From positions 186,001 to 250,000 of the forward strand of contig NZ_CP007753.1 in the NCBI RefSeq assembly GCF_000757845.1: 64,000 bases of DNA, in the 5' to 3' direction. Under the pieces are notes generated by a model. The model was not told where the DNA came from and did no database searches. It saw nothing but the letters and a program-made list of their open reading frames with translations. The DNA is from Prochlorococcus sp. MIT 0604. GTDB taxonomy: Bacteria > Cyanobacteriota > Cyanobacteriia > PCC-6307 > Cyanobiaceae. How positions within the stretch are numbered: the first letter of the stretch is position 1; each line of letters begins with the position of its first letter. A program made the position numbers and the translations under genes. Below, piece after piece: positions 38,802-47,621 of the stretch.

Positions 38802-41558
38802 TCAGCTAGGTCTGAAAACAATCTCATCCTTATTAGCGGGATTAAGTTTAATTGTGATATTTTTTGTATTTTTGAAGTTAACCTCTAGAAGTTTTCCTGC
38901 TAATGGATTTTCTATCTGTCTTCTCAGTTCCCTGCTAAGCGGCCTAGCACCATATTCAGGTTCAAAAGAATCGTTTGCGATTTTATTAATAACTTTTTTG
39001 TCTATAGTGATATTTATTTTCTGTTCAAGAAGTAGGTTTTTTAAATCTTCTGTTTGAAGAATAATAATTTTTTGAAGCTCATTAATAGATAATGGATCAA
39101 ACTTTACTACTTCATCAATTCTATTTAAAAATTCTGGTCTAAAAAAAGAAGACAATGTATTACTAATAGAATCATTTAGAGATTGTTTATCTTTTTCTGA
39201 CTTTTCCTCACTTTTGGAAATCTTTTGTGAATACTCCAGTATAGATTTACCAGCTAGGTTACTTGTCATAATGATTACGGTATTTTTGAAGTCTACTGTC
39301 CTTCCTTGAGAGTCAGTTAATCTTCCTTCATCTAAGACTTGTAAAAGGATATTAAAAACTTCTGTATGTGCTTTTTCTATCTCATCAAGAAGTATTACTG
39401 AATAGGGTTTACGTCTTACAGCTTCAGTTAATTGACCGCCCTCTTCATAACCAACGTAACCTGGAGGAGCACCTAAAAGTCTTGCTACTGCATTTTTCTC
39501 CATATATTCACTCATATCTAATCTTAAGAGTGCGTCTTCTTCATCAAATAAAGCTGTTGCAAGAGATTTTGCTAATTCTGTTTTGCCAACACCTGTAGGA
39601 CCCATAAATAAAAAAGATCCAATAGGTCTTTTAGGGCTTTTCATGCCAACGCGAGCTCTTCTAATTGCAGCAGAAACAGCTTCTATAGCTTTTTCTTGTC
39701 CAATAACTTTTTCACTTAGTTCTGTTTCTAGATTCACTAATTTTTTACGTTCATTTGAGACAACTTTAGAAATTGGAATACCTGTAATTTTTGATACAAC
39801 ATCAGCAATATCATCAGGCTCAACTTGATATTTAAAAGGAAAATTTCTATTTTTCTTTATTTTTTTAAAGTTCCCTTCAACTTTTTGTATTTCATTCTTA
39901 ATTTCACTTAATTCTTCTTGAAGTTTTTCTAAAAAATCTAGATCATTTTCAATCTCGCGATTTGATTTATCTTTAATTTGTTTGGTTAGTTTATCTTCTT
40001 CTTTCATCAAAATAGATAATTGTTCCATTTCCTTGCGTAAATTATTCCAATTATCGAAAAGAACGTTCAATTTTTCCTCTGATTGTTGTCTCATATTCAA
40101 AAGTTTTTCTTGAGCTTCGATATTTTCTCCTTGCAAATTATTCAGTTTTGCATCAATAGTATAGAGTTTGTTTTCTTGTTGGAGAATTATTTGAGGCTTA
40201 TTATTAGAATCGATTTTTAACTGTGCAGCTGCTTCATCAATTAAATCTATGGCTTTATCAGGAAGACATTTATCGCTGATGTATCTGTCGGCCAATTTTG
40301 CGGAATAGTTTACAGCCTCTTCAGAAATTCTTATGCCATGATGTGATTCATATTTCTTTTTGATACCTTGAAGTATTTTTGCGCTCAATTCTACTGAAGG
40401 TTCATTAACAGCTATCTTTTGAAAGCAATTGTTTAATGCCTGATCTTTTTCAATATTTTCACGAAATTTCTCAGGTGTTGTTGTCCCAATACATCTAAGT
40501 TCGCCTTCAGCTAATAAAGGTTTTAAGATATTACTAATGTCCGTAGAAGATCTGTCAGAACTTAATATTGAGTGAATTTCATCAACAAATAGAATCATTC
40601 CTTGGCTTGGATTGTTTAGTTCCTGCATTATTAAGCTTAGTCGTTCCTCTAGTTGGCCTCTAAATTTTGTTCCAGAAACTAAAGCACCTAAGTCAAGTGA
40701 AATAATTTTTAAGTCTTTTAAAGAATCAGGAACTTTTTTGTCTACGATTAATTGAGCAAGTAATTTTGCAATTGAGGTTTTACCAACTCCAGGATTGCCG
40801 ATAAGTATAGGATTATTTTTGTTTCTTCTGCAGAGTACCCTCATTAGATTATTGATCTCATTTTCTCTTCCTATAACTGGATCTAGTAAGCCTTTTTTTG
40901 CTGATTCTGTTAAATCTTTTCCATAAATTGAAAGAGCATTATCATCTTTCCCAACTTGTTTCTTGGTTTCAATTTGAAGTTCACTTTTAGGTAATGTGAC
41001 AATAGCTTTTTCAAATTTTTCTTCTTTGACTAAAGTCTCTTTGTTTGATTCAAAATTAGATTGATTATTGATCTCTATTACGTTCTTATAATCATAAGAA
41101 TCTTGTGATTGATTAATAATTGGGTAAAACTTTAATTCTTCCTCTAATTTTTCCATAGAAAGATTCCCTTCTTCAAAAACATAATTTCCAATTCTTAAAT
41201 CTCTTCCAAGAGCAATTAGTAAATGAGGGATTTCTATTAATCTCGATCCCCATTGGATTTTAATTTGATTCGCATTATCTAATAAAATTTCTAAATCTTC
41301 TCCGATAGTAAAAATATCTGACTCATTTGTTGGTGTTTCTTCTAAGAAATCTTCTGTTATGTCTAAAACTGTATCTTGGTCGATTGATAATTTTTCTATG
41401 AAAGCAAAGAACTCACTTGATGAGAACAATGTATGAATTATGTGTTCAATATTAAATTCGCTATGATCCCATTTTTTTGCGGTTTCTTCCCCTAATAAAA
41501 GAAGATTCCAACTGATATCGCTAAAAAGTTCAGGACTGGATGTAAGTGTTTCTCTCAT
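38802..41558 (-). CDS. clpB2: ClpB-type AAA+ chaperone paralogue with degenerate first ATPase domain
   Basis: 918 residues: a divergent N-domain (1-145), a long polar linker (about 150-210), NBD1 with Walker A GNPGVGKT (254-261) and Walker B LFVDEIHS, a coiled-coil middle domain (about 455-575) and NBD2 with Walker A GPTGVGKT (653-660), pore loop GYVGYEEGGQLT and arginine finger FLNRIDEV. The middle domain and lack of a ClpP-docking loop place it with ClpB, not ClpC. The paired arginine fingers of NBD1, normally LERRFQ, read LNNCFQ (375-380), and pore loop 1 is KFRG rather than KYRG. The start codon can be masked by an upstream inverted repeat. The name clpB2 is by similarity to the second, essential cyanobacterial ClpB. 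Confidence 0.88.
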   Translation of the reverse strand: MRETLTSSPELFSDISWNLLLLGEETAKKWDHSEFNIEHIIHTLFSSSEFFAFIEKLSIDQDTVLDITEDFLEETPTNESDIFTIGEDLEILLDNANQIKIQWGSRLIEIPHLLIALGRDLRIGNYVFEEGNLSMEKLEEELKFYPIINQSQDSYDYKNVIEINNQSNFESNKETLVKEEKFEKAIVTLPKSELQIETKKQVGKDDNALSIYGKDLTESAKKGLLDPVIGRENEINNLMRVLCRRNKNNPILIGNPGVGKTSIAKLLAQLIVDKKVPDSLKDLKIISLDLGALVSGTKFRGQLEERLSLIMQELNNPSQGMILFVDEIHSILSSDRSSTDISNILKPLLAEGELRCIGTTTPEKFRENIEKDQALNNCFQKIAVNEPSVELSAKILQGIKKKYESHHGIRISEEAVNYSAKLADRYISDKCLPDKAIDLIDEAAAQLKIDSNNKPQIILQQENKLYTIDAKLNNLQGENIEAQEKLLNMRQQSEEKLNVLFDNWNNLRKEMEQLSILMKEEDKLTKQIKDKSNREIENDLDFLEKLQEELSEIKNEIQKVEGNFKKIKKNRNFPFKYQVEPDDIADVVSKITGIPISKVVSNERKKLVNLETELSEKVIGQEKAIEAVSAAIRRARVGMKSPKRPIGSFLFMGPTGVGKTELAKSLATALFDEEDALLRLDMSEYMEKNAVARLLGAPPGYVGYEEGGQLTEAVRRKPYSVILLDEIEKAHTEVFNILLQVLDEGRLTDSQGRTVDFKNTVIIMTSNLAGKSILEYSQKISKSEEKSEKDKQSLNDSISNTLSSFFRPEFLNRIDEVVKFDPLSINELQKIIILQTEDLKNLLLEQKINITIDKKVINKIANDSFEPEYGARPLSRELRRQIENPLAGKLLEVNFKNTKNITIKLNPANKDEIVFRPS

Positions 41559-41673
41559 AAACTATAAAAACTATAGTTGCTTAATAATTAATATTCTAAA
41601 TAGGAACTGCCTTAATAAACATCCAATAATTTTCAAATTGTAAGATCAATTTGGAAATTATGTTTATGAGAGA
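41551..41673 (-). promoter_or_regulatory. Start-codon-masking inverted repeat and competing hairpin in the clpB2 leader
   Basis: On the minus strand TCTCTCATAAAC (41673-41662) is the exact complement of GTTTATGAGAGA (41562-41551), and the latter contains the clpB2 ATG. A second hairpin, AACTATA/TATAGTT (41578-41572 with 41566-41560, loop GTTTT), overlaps the first helix by three bases, so the two cannot form fully together. One state buries the start codon and the other leaves it free. Function is inferred, and it requires transcription to begin upstream of 41673. Confidence 0.45.
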
Positions 41674-41754
41674 GGTTGCGGGATATTTGAAAAATAATAA
41701 AAGCGTTTACTAATATCTAAGTTGTTATGAGAATAAAATTATATTTGGTTAAAA

Positions 41755-41760
41755 TATAAT
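41755..41760 (+). promoter_or_regulatory. Perfect -10 box upstream of eno
   Basis: TATAAT lies 59 bases before the eno GTG. No good -35 match is visible at 16-18 bases, which is common in Prochlorococcus promoters. The surrounding 261-base clpB2-eno gap must serve both divergent genes. Confidence 0.45.
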
Positions 41761-41816
41761 TTCAGATATTAGCCAAATAGTTCAGCTATTAATAGGATTT
41801 AAATAGTAATAATTAA

Positions 41817-43112
<1,296 letters not shown>

Positions 43113-43116
43113 TTTT

Positions 43117-44784
43117 TTAGCGCTTAAGTTTTTCTAAACGTGAGCCTTTTCTCATACTTAATTGGCACTTTATCCAATCAATACTTATTGGTAGTGCAAA
43201 AAAAAGTGGCAACAATGCAAGATTATTTTGTTTATTGGTTACAAGTAAAGCAGATGCAATTGATAAACTTCCTATAAGAATTGAATGCCCTAAAGTTTTT
43301 TGTGCAGTAAACATTTTTTTGAATTGCCTATCAGACTCTCCCATTCTTATTTGCAATTGTAAATCGCCCTGCTCCAATCTTTCTAAACTCTCATCTATTC
43401 TTTTTGGAATGCCAACAGCTTTCGATCCTAGTTCGCCTACTTGCCTTCCAAATTGGTTAATTAAATCGTTGGGAGTTTGATTATTTGAAGTCATAAGTTC
43501 TATTAAATAAGGCTTGGTAACTGATACAAGGTTAAACCCTGGATCAAGCATTCTACCAACTCCTTCAAAAGTTGATAAAGCTCGCATCACAAAGATTAAA
43601 TCTACTGGTAGTTGAAATGGTGTTTCATAGACAAGTTCGTATAAATCTCCAGATAATTTTTCAATAATATTTGAACTAAATGGTGGAGTTAAGGCTTCTT
43701 TAAGCATTAATCTGACTAATCTTCTGACTGGTCCTACATCAATATCTTTTGAAATTAGCCCAGCTAGTTGTAATTGACTGACAAGTGATGAGGCGTCTCT
43801 TAAAGCAGCAGCCTTAACCATCCCCCCTAATCTTGTTTGAAGATTATTTGAGATATTGCCCATCATTCCAAAATCATAAAAAATCAATTTACCTTCATTT
43901 GAAACTGCTAGATTCCCTGGATGAGGGTCGGCATGAAAAAAACCGTAATTTACTAATTGTTTTAAATAACTGATGGCGCCTATTTCTGCGATTTTAGGCA
44001 AATCAATTTCTTGTGATTGTAATTTTTCTAAATCACTTATTTTTGTCCCTTCTAGATAACTTAAACAAAGAACTTTTTCACTGCTCATATCCCAAATTAC
44101 TTCAGGAACATCAACATTTTCATCATCAAGAAATTGCTGTCTAAATCTTGCTGCATATTGTGCTTCACAATTAAAATCAAGCTCCTTCATGAGAACTTTC
44201 CTACACTCTTTAGCAATCTCAACCCAGTTTCTACCCCGACTCCAATTCTTATTTTTCTGCAATAATCCTGCTATTTGCTGCATTATGCCCAAATCTATAA
44301 TAAACAATTCTTTTAAATTAGGTCTTTGAACTTTAAATACTACTTTCTTCTCATCTTTTAAAGTCGCCCTATGGACCTGAGCTAGTGATGCTGATCCAAC
44401 CGGATTACATATTATTTGATCTATTTCATTAAACTTAGATCCTAGTTCTTCTCTTATAGTTTCTTCAACTTGCGCAAATGAAAAATTAGGAACTTGATCC
44501 TGCAATTTAGACAATTCCTGTATCCAGGTATTAGGAATTAAATCTGGTCTTGCTGATAATAATTGTCCAATTTTAATAAATGCTGATCCAAGCTTTATTA
44601 ATTGATTAGTAAACCACCTTGCTCTTTTAATTTGGACCCTAATTTTTTCATTATTCTTAGTTTGGAAAATTGTAAATCTAATATTATCTATCCATAAATT
44701 CATTAAAAGCGAAATCAGAGTTATCCAAATAAGAAAGGCCCTCTTCAATTTTTTTAAACGATAATGAAGAATGTGATAACTCAT
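43117..44784 (-). CDS. ABC1/UbiB-family atypical kinase
   Basis: 555 residues. It has the family-specific KIGQLLSARPDLIP extension, GSASLAQVHRA in place of the glycine-rich loop, VFKVQRPN with the catalytic lysine, HADPHPGNLAV and IFYDFGMMGN, and a C-terminal hydrophobic pair of helices (about 500-540). Relatives in cyanobacteria and plastids affect prenylquinone metabolism and plastoglobule function. It starts four bases inside the end of the preceding coiled-coil gene (ATGA overlap), implying coupling. Confidence 0.92.
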   Translation of the reverse strand: MSYHILHYRLKKLKRAFLIWITLISLLMNLWIDNIRFTIFQTKNNEKIRVQIKRARWFTNQLIKLGSAFIKIGQLLSARPDLIPNTWIQELSKLQDQVPNFSFAQVEETIREELGSKFNEIDQIICNPVGSASLAQVHRATLKDEKKVVFKVQRPNLKELFIIDLGIMQQIAGLLQKNKNWSRGRNWVEIAKECRKVLMKELDFNCEAQYAARFRQQFLDDENVDVPEVIWDMSSEKVLCLSYLEGTKISDLEKLQSQEIDLPKIAEIGAISYLKQLVNYGFFHADPHPGNLAVSNEGKLIFYDFGMMGNISNNLQTRLGGMVKAAALRDASSLVSQLQLAGLISKDIDVGPVRRLVRLMLKEALTPPFSSNIIEKLSGDLYELVYETPFQLPVDLIFVMRALSTFEGVGRMLDPGFNLVSVTKPYLIELMTSNNQTPNDLINQFGRQVGELGSKAVGIPKRIDESLERLEQGDLQLQIRMGESDRQFKKMFTAQKTLGHSILIGSLSIASALLVTNKQNNLALLPLFFALPISIDWIKCQLSMRKGSRLEKLKR

Positions 44785-45098
44785 TTAATTTGATTATTTA
44801 TAGTTTTATTAAAGAAATCAATTTGCTTATCTATACCTTCAATTTCATTTAAAGCTTTTTTTATTTTGGAATCTTGATCAGTATTTTTAGACTCATTTTC
44901 TTGCATATTTTCGGCTTTTTCCAGTCTTGATGCCTCTTCGATTATGGATTCTTTTAAACTATCAAATTCTTTTTTGAGAATTTCTGGAGCATCCTGAGCA
45001 ATATTTGTTGCTTCTTCAATTTTTTCAACCAATATTTCGTTTAATTTTTCGGTTACTTTCTTAATGGCAGCTTTTAAAAGGTAATCAGAGTTGGTCAT
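44781..45098 (-). CDS. Small charged, predicted coiled-coil protein of unknown function
   Basis: 105 residues, unrecognised. Nearly the whole protein is helical and charged (K, E, D), with a heptad-like IKKVTEKLNEILVEKIEEATNIAQ segment and a second helix near the C-terminus (KIKKALNEIEGIDKQIDFFNKTI). It has no cysteines and no membrane segment. Its stop overlaps the start of the ABC1 kinase gene by ATGA, so the two are very likely translated together. It may be a partner of the kinase. Confidence 0.75.
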   Translation of the reverse strand: MTNSDYLLKAAIKKVTEKLNEILVEKIEEATNIAQDAPEILKKEFDSLKESIIEEASRLEKAENMQENESKNTDQDSKIKKALNEIEGIDKQIDFFNKTINNQIK

Positions 45099-45337
45099 GA
45101 AAAATATAATGTTTCAAAGGCAATTGATTTTTCGATATGACTTAATAATAGATCAATACAGAACATTTCACGTAACTGAACATTTTGATAATTAATTTTT
45201 TATATTTTTCCTATGTAAGTTTGTTTCTATATTAAGCTTTTTTCTCTTTTTTCTTTTAACTTATATCTATATAACGGTTCAGGTATTTACTTTCAAAATA
45301 TCTTCTAACCAAGAACTCATCTAATTAACTACTAAAA

Positions 45338-45343
45338 AAGGAG
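45338..45343 (+). promoter_or_regulatory. Shine-Dalgarno site that fixes a TTG start
   Basis: AAGGAG lies ten bases before TTG 45354, the start of the thioredoxin-reductase-like gene. Strong Shine-Dalgarno sequences are scarce in this window, so this one supports the non-ATG start. Confidence 0.7.
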
Positions 45344-45353
45344 TTTTAAAAAA

Positions 45354-46310
45354 TTGGAAATCATTGAGTCAGATGTAGTTATTATCGGAGGAGGCCCGGC
45401 CGGATGTACTTGCGCACTTTATACATCTCGTTCAAACTTAAAGACAGTAATTTTAGATAAAAATCCATCTGTTGGCGCCTTAGCAATAACTCATCAAATA
45501 GCTAATTATCCAGGTGTTCCGGTTGATATAAGTGGAGAGAAATTACTTACTCTAATGAGAGAACAGGCTGTGCAATACGGTACAGATTACAGAAGAGCGC
45601 AAGTGTTTGGAATAGACGCTAGTGGAGAATGGAAAATGGTTTATACGCCCGAAGGCACTTTCAAAGCTAAAGCACTTGTACTTGCAAGTGGAGCCATGGG
45701 TAGGCCTGCATCATTTAAGGGCGAAGCGGATTTTCTTGGCAAAGGAGTAAGTTATTGTGCTACATGTGATGGGGCTTTTTATAAAAATAGAGAAGTTGCA
45801 GTTATTGGAGTGAACAAGGAGGCAATTGAAGAGGCAACAGTTCTAACTAAATTTGCATCAACTGTGCATTGGATTACATCAAGTGATCCTAAATCAGATA
45901 ATGTAGAAGCTATGGAATTGATGGATAATTCAAATATAAAACATTGGAGTAGAACAAGATTATTGGAAATATTGGGCGATGATATGGGTGTGAATGGGGT
46001 TGTTGTAAAAAATAAACAAGAAGAAAATCCTATCAATTTAAATTTAGATGGAGTGTTTGTCTATATGAGTGGTTCAAAGCCGATTACTGATTTTTTAGGG
46101 GACCAAATTGCTTTAAAAGAAGACGGAGGGGTTATTGTTGATGACTTTATGTCTACAAACTCTGATGGAGTATGGGCTATTGGAGATATAAGAAATACAC
46201 CATTTAAGCAAGCCGTAGTTGCAGCTTCTGATGGATGTATTGCTGCAATGTCAATTGATAGGTACTTAAATAGTCGAAAAAATATAAGAGTAGATTGGAT
46301 TCATTCTTAA
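45354..46310 (+). CDS. Thioredoxin-reductase-like flavoprotein lacking NADPH motifs
   Basis: 318 residues from a TTG start. FAD-binding GGGPAG (12-17), the redox pair C135/C138 in YCATCDGAFYKNREVAVIG and the C-terminal FAD loop GVWAIGDIRNTPFKQAVVAASDG are intact. The NADPH-binding GGGDSA is replaced by GVNKEA (152-157) and the HRRxxxR motif by ITSSDPKS, so NADPH use looks lost. This matches the class of pyridine-nucleotide-independent or second-flavin disulfide oxidoreductases reported in cyanobacteria (DDOR-like). Plain TrxB is the conventional label but probably wrong in mechanism. The gene is preceded by a 255-base T-rich gap. Confidence 0.88.
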   Translation: MEIIESDVVIIGGGPAGCTCALYTSRSNLKTVILDKNPSVGALAITHQIANYPGVPVDISGEKLLTLMREQAVQYGTDYRRAQVFGIDASGEWKMVYTPEGTFKAKALVLASGAMGRPASFKGEADFLGKGVSYCATCDGAFYKNREVAVIGVNKEAIEEATVLTKFASTVHWITSSDPKSDNVEAMELMDNSNIKHWSRTRLLEILGDDMGVNGVVVKNKQEENPINLNLDGVFVYMSGSKPITDFLGDQIALKEDGGVIVDDFMSTNSDGVWAIGDIRNTPFKQAVVAASDGCIAAMSIDRYLNSRKNIRVDWIHS

Positions 46311-46332
46311 AAATAAATATTGCTTCTTTAAT

Positions 46333-46614
46333 TTAAAGGGGTGTTGCTTCAGAAATATAAGCGACTCCTCCATAGTAGCTTAAATCGTCCCTGATGTTAT
46401 CTCTCATTTTATCTATTAATTCTTGCTCACAAAAAACAATTACATGAGCATTTGCTCCTAATCCTGTAAATTCCATATCTTCAGTAACAACTCTTTCAGG
46501 CCCTCTGCCTGTGGCGTGTTTCATAACTGTATATCCAGGAACATTTGCTTTTTCTAATGTTTTAATGATTGCATCTAGTTCTCTTTCACTAAATATCAAG
46601 TCTAATCTTTTCAT
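46333..46614 (-). CDS. sbtB: PII-like regulator of bicarbonate uptake, SbtB
   Basis: 93 residues with a ferredoxin-like PII fold: strand MKRLDLIFSERELDAIIKTLEKANVPGYTVM, a T-loop (about 33-53, HATGRGPERVVTEDMEFTGLGAN) and the closing strand SYYGGVAYISEATPL. SbtB trimers bind adenine nucleotides, including cAMP, and gate SbtA. It lacks the C-terminal CGPxGC redox loop known in SbtB of Synechocystis 6803. It is last in bicA-sbtA-sbtB, two bases after sbtA. Confidence 0.93.
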   Translation of the reverse strand: MKRLDLIFSERELDAIIKTLEKANVPGYTVMKHATGRGPERVVTEDMEFTGLGANAHVIVFCEQELIDKMRDNIRDDLSYYGGVAYISEATPL

Positions 46615-46616
46615 TT

Positions 46617-47615
46617 TTATAAGGAGGATAATGGGATAATGGTATTTACTAAACTCATATATATGGGAATGCCAAGAACTATATTGAATGGGAAAGTTAG
46701 ACCTAGTGTAGTTGAAATATAATAACTAGATTTAGCTTCTGGAACTGTCATCCTCATCGCTGCGGGGACTGCTAAATAAGAAGCGCTTGCACATAAAACC
46801 ACAAATAACAGCGCGTTGCCAGGTCCTAAAGATAAAAATCTTGCGACGAAAACACCAATAAATGCATTAAATAAAGGCATAAAAATGGCAAAGCCAATCA
46901 AGAATGAACCCGCATTCTTCAGTCTCGGTAATCTTTGAGCAGCGACTATTCCCATATCTAACAAGAAGAAGCATTCTGCTCCATAGAATAATTGTCCAGT
47001 AAAAGGCTCCATTTTCGCAATCCCTGAGGGATTACTAGAAGCAGTGAGAAATCCTACAATTAAGCTTGAGAGCAATAAATAAACTGATCCATTCAAAAGT
47101 GATTCGTGTAATATTGCGCTTAGATGCATTTTTCTTGATTTTGGTCTATTTTTTGGGGCTGCAAATTTCACAAGTAATAATCCAACAATTATTGCAGGAG
47201 ATTCCATTAAAGCTAAGGCGCCAACCATAAACCCATCAAAGGCTATTTTTTGACTTTCCAAAAAACTTTCTGCAGAAATAAATGTAACAGCACTAATTGA
47301 ACCGTATGCTGCTGCTATTGCGGCTGAATTAAAGACATCAAACTTATATCTTAAAATTAAAAATCCAATAAGCGGGATTACAAGTGACATCAGTATTGCA
47401 GCACTTAAAGTAGGCAATACTTGATCTGTAAACCCACTTTTCTGTATCTCTATACCTCCTTTAAAACCAATAGCTAGTAACAGATATAAGGAGAAAAGTT
47501 TAGGTAATGGAGCTGGTATTTCTAAATCAGATTTAAAGAGTACTGATATTGCTCCAATCAAAAAGAAAAGAACTGGCGGGGCTAATACATTTTGCAGAAT
47601 TGGATTTATTTCCAT
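46617..47615 (-). CDS. sbtA: Sodium-dependent bicarbonate transporter SbtA
   Basis: 332 residues with about ten hydrophobic segments in two inverted halves (for example LFSLYLLLAIGFKGGIEIQKSG and GQLFYGAECFFLLDMGIVAAQR), the SbtA_DUF897 type. It takes up bicarbonate with sodium across the plasma membrane to feed the carboxysome. It lies between bicA and sbtB with gaps of six and two bases. It is somewhat shorter than freshwater SbtA (about 370). Confidence 0.93.
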   Translation of the reverse strand: MEINPILQNVLAPPVLFFLIGAISVLFKSDLEIPAPLPKLFSLYLLLAIGFKGGIEIQKSGFTDQVLPTLSAAILMSLVIPLIGFLILRYKFDVFNSAAIAAAYGSISAVTFISAESFLESQKIAFDGFMVGALALMESPAIIVGLLLVKFAAPKNRPKSRKMHLSAILHESLLNGSVYLLLSSLIVGFLTASSNPSGIAKMEPFTGQLFYGAECFFLLDMGIVAAQRLPRLKNAGSFLIGFAIFMPLFNAFIGVFVARFLSLGPGNALLFVVLCASASYLAVPAAMRMTVPEAKSSYYISTTLGLTFPFNIVLGIPIYMSLVNTIIPLSSL

Positions 47616-47621
47616 AAATTA

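Noticed and set aside
41660..41713. Short reading frame of 17 codons (ATGTTTATGAGAGAGG...) in the clpB2-eno gap
   Set aside because: No ribosome-binding site, no resemblance to a known small photosystem or cytochrome subunit, and it overlaps the inverted repeat that pairs with the clpB2 start.
45099..45353. Pyrimidine-rich gap before the thioredoxin-reductase-like gene as a riboswitch
   Set aside because: I could not find a stable multi-helix fold or a known aptamer core; only the Shine-Dalgarno site is supported.
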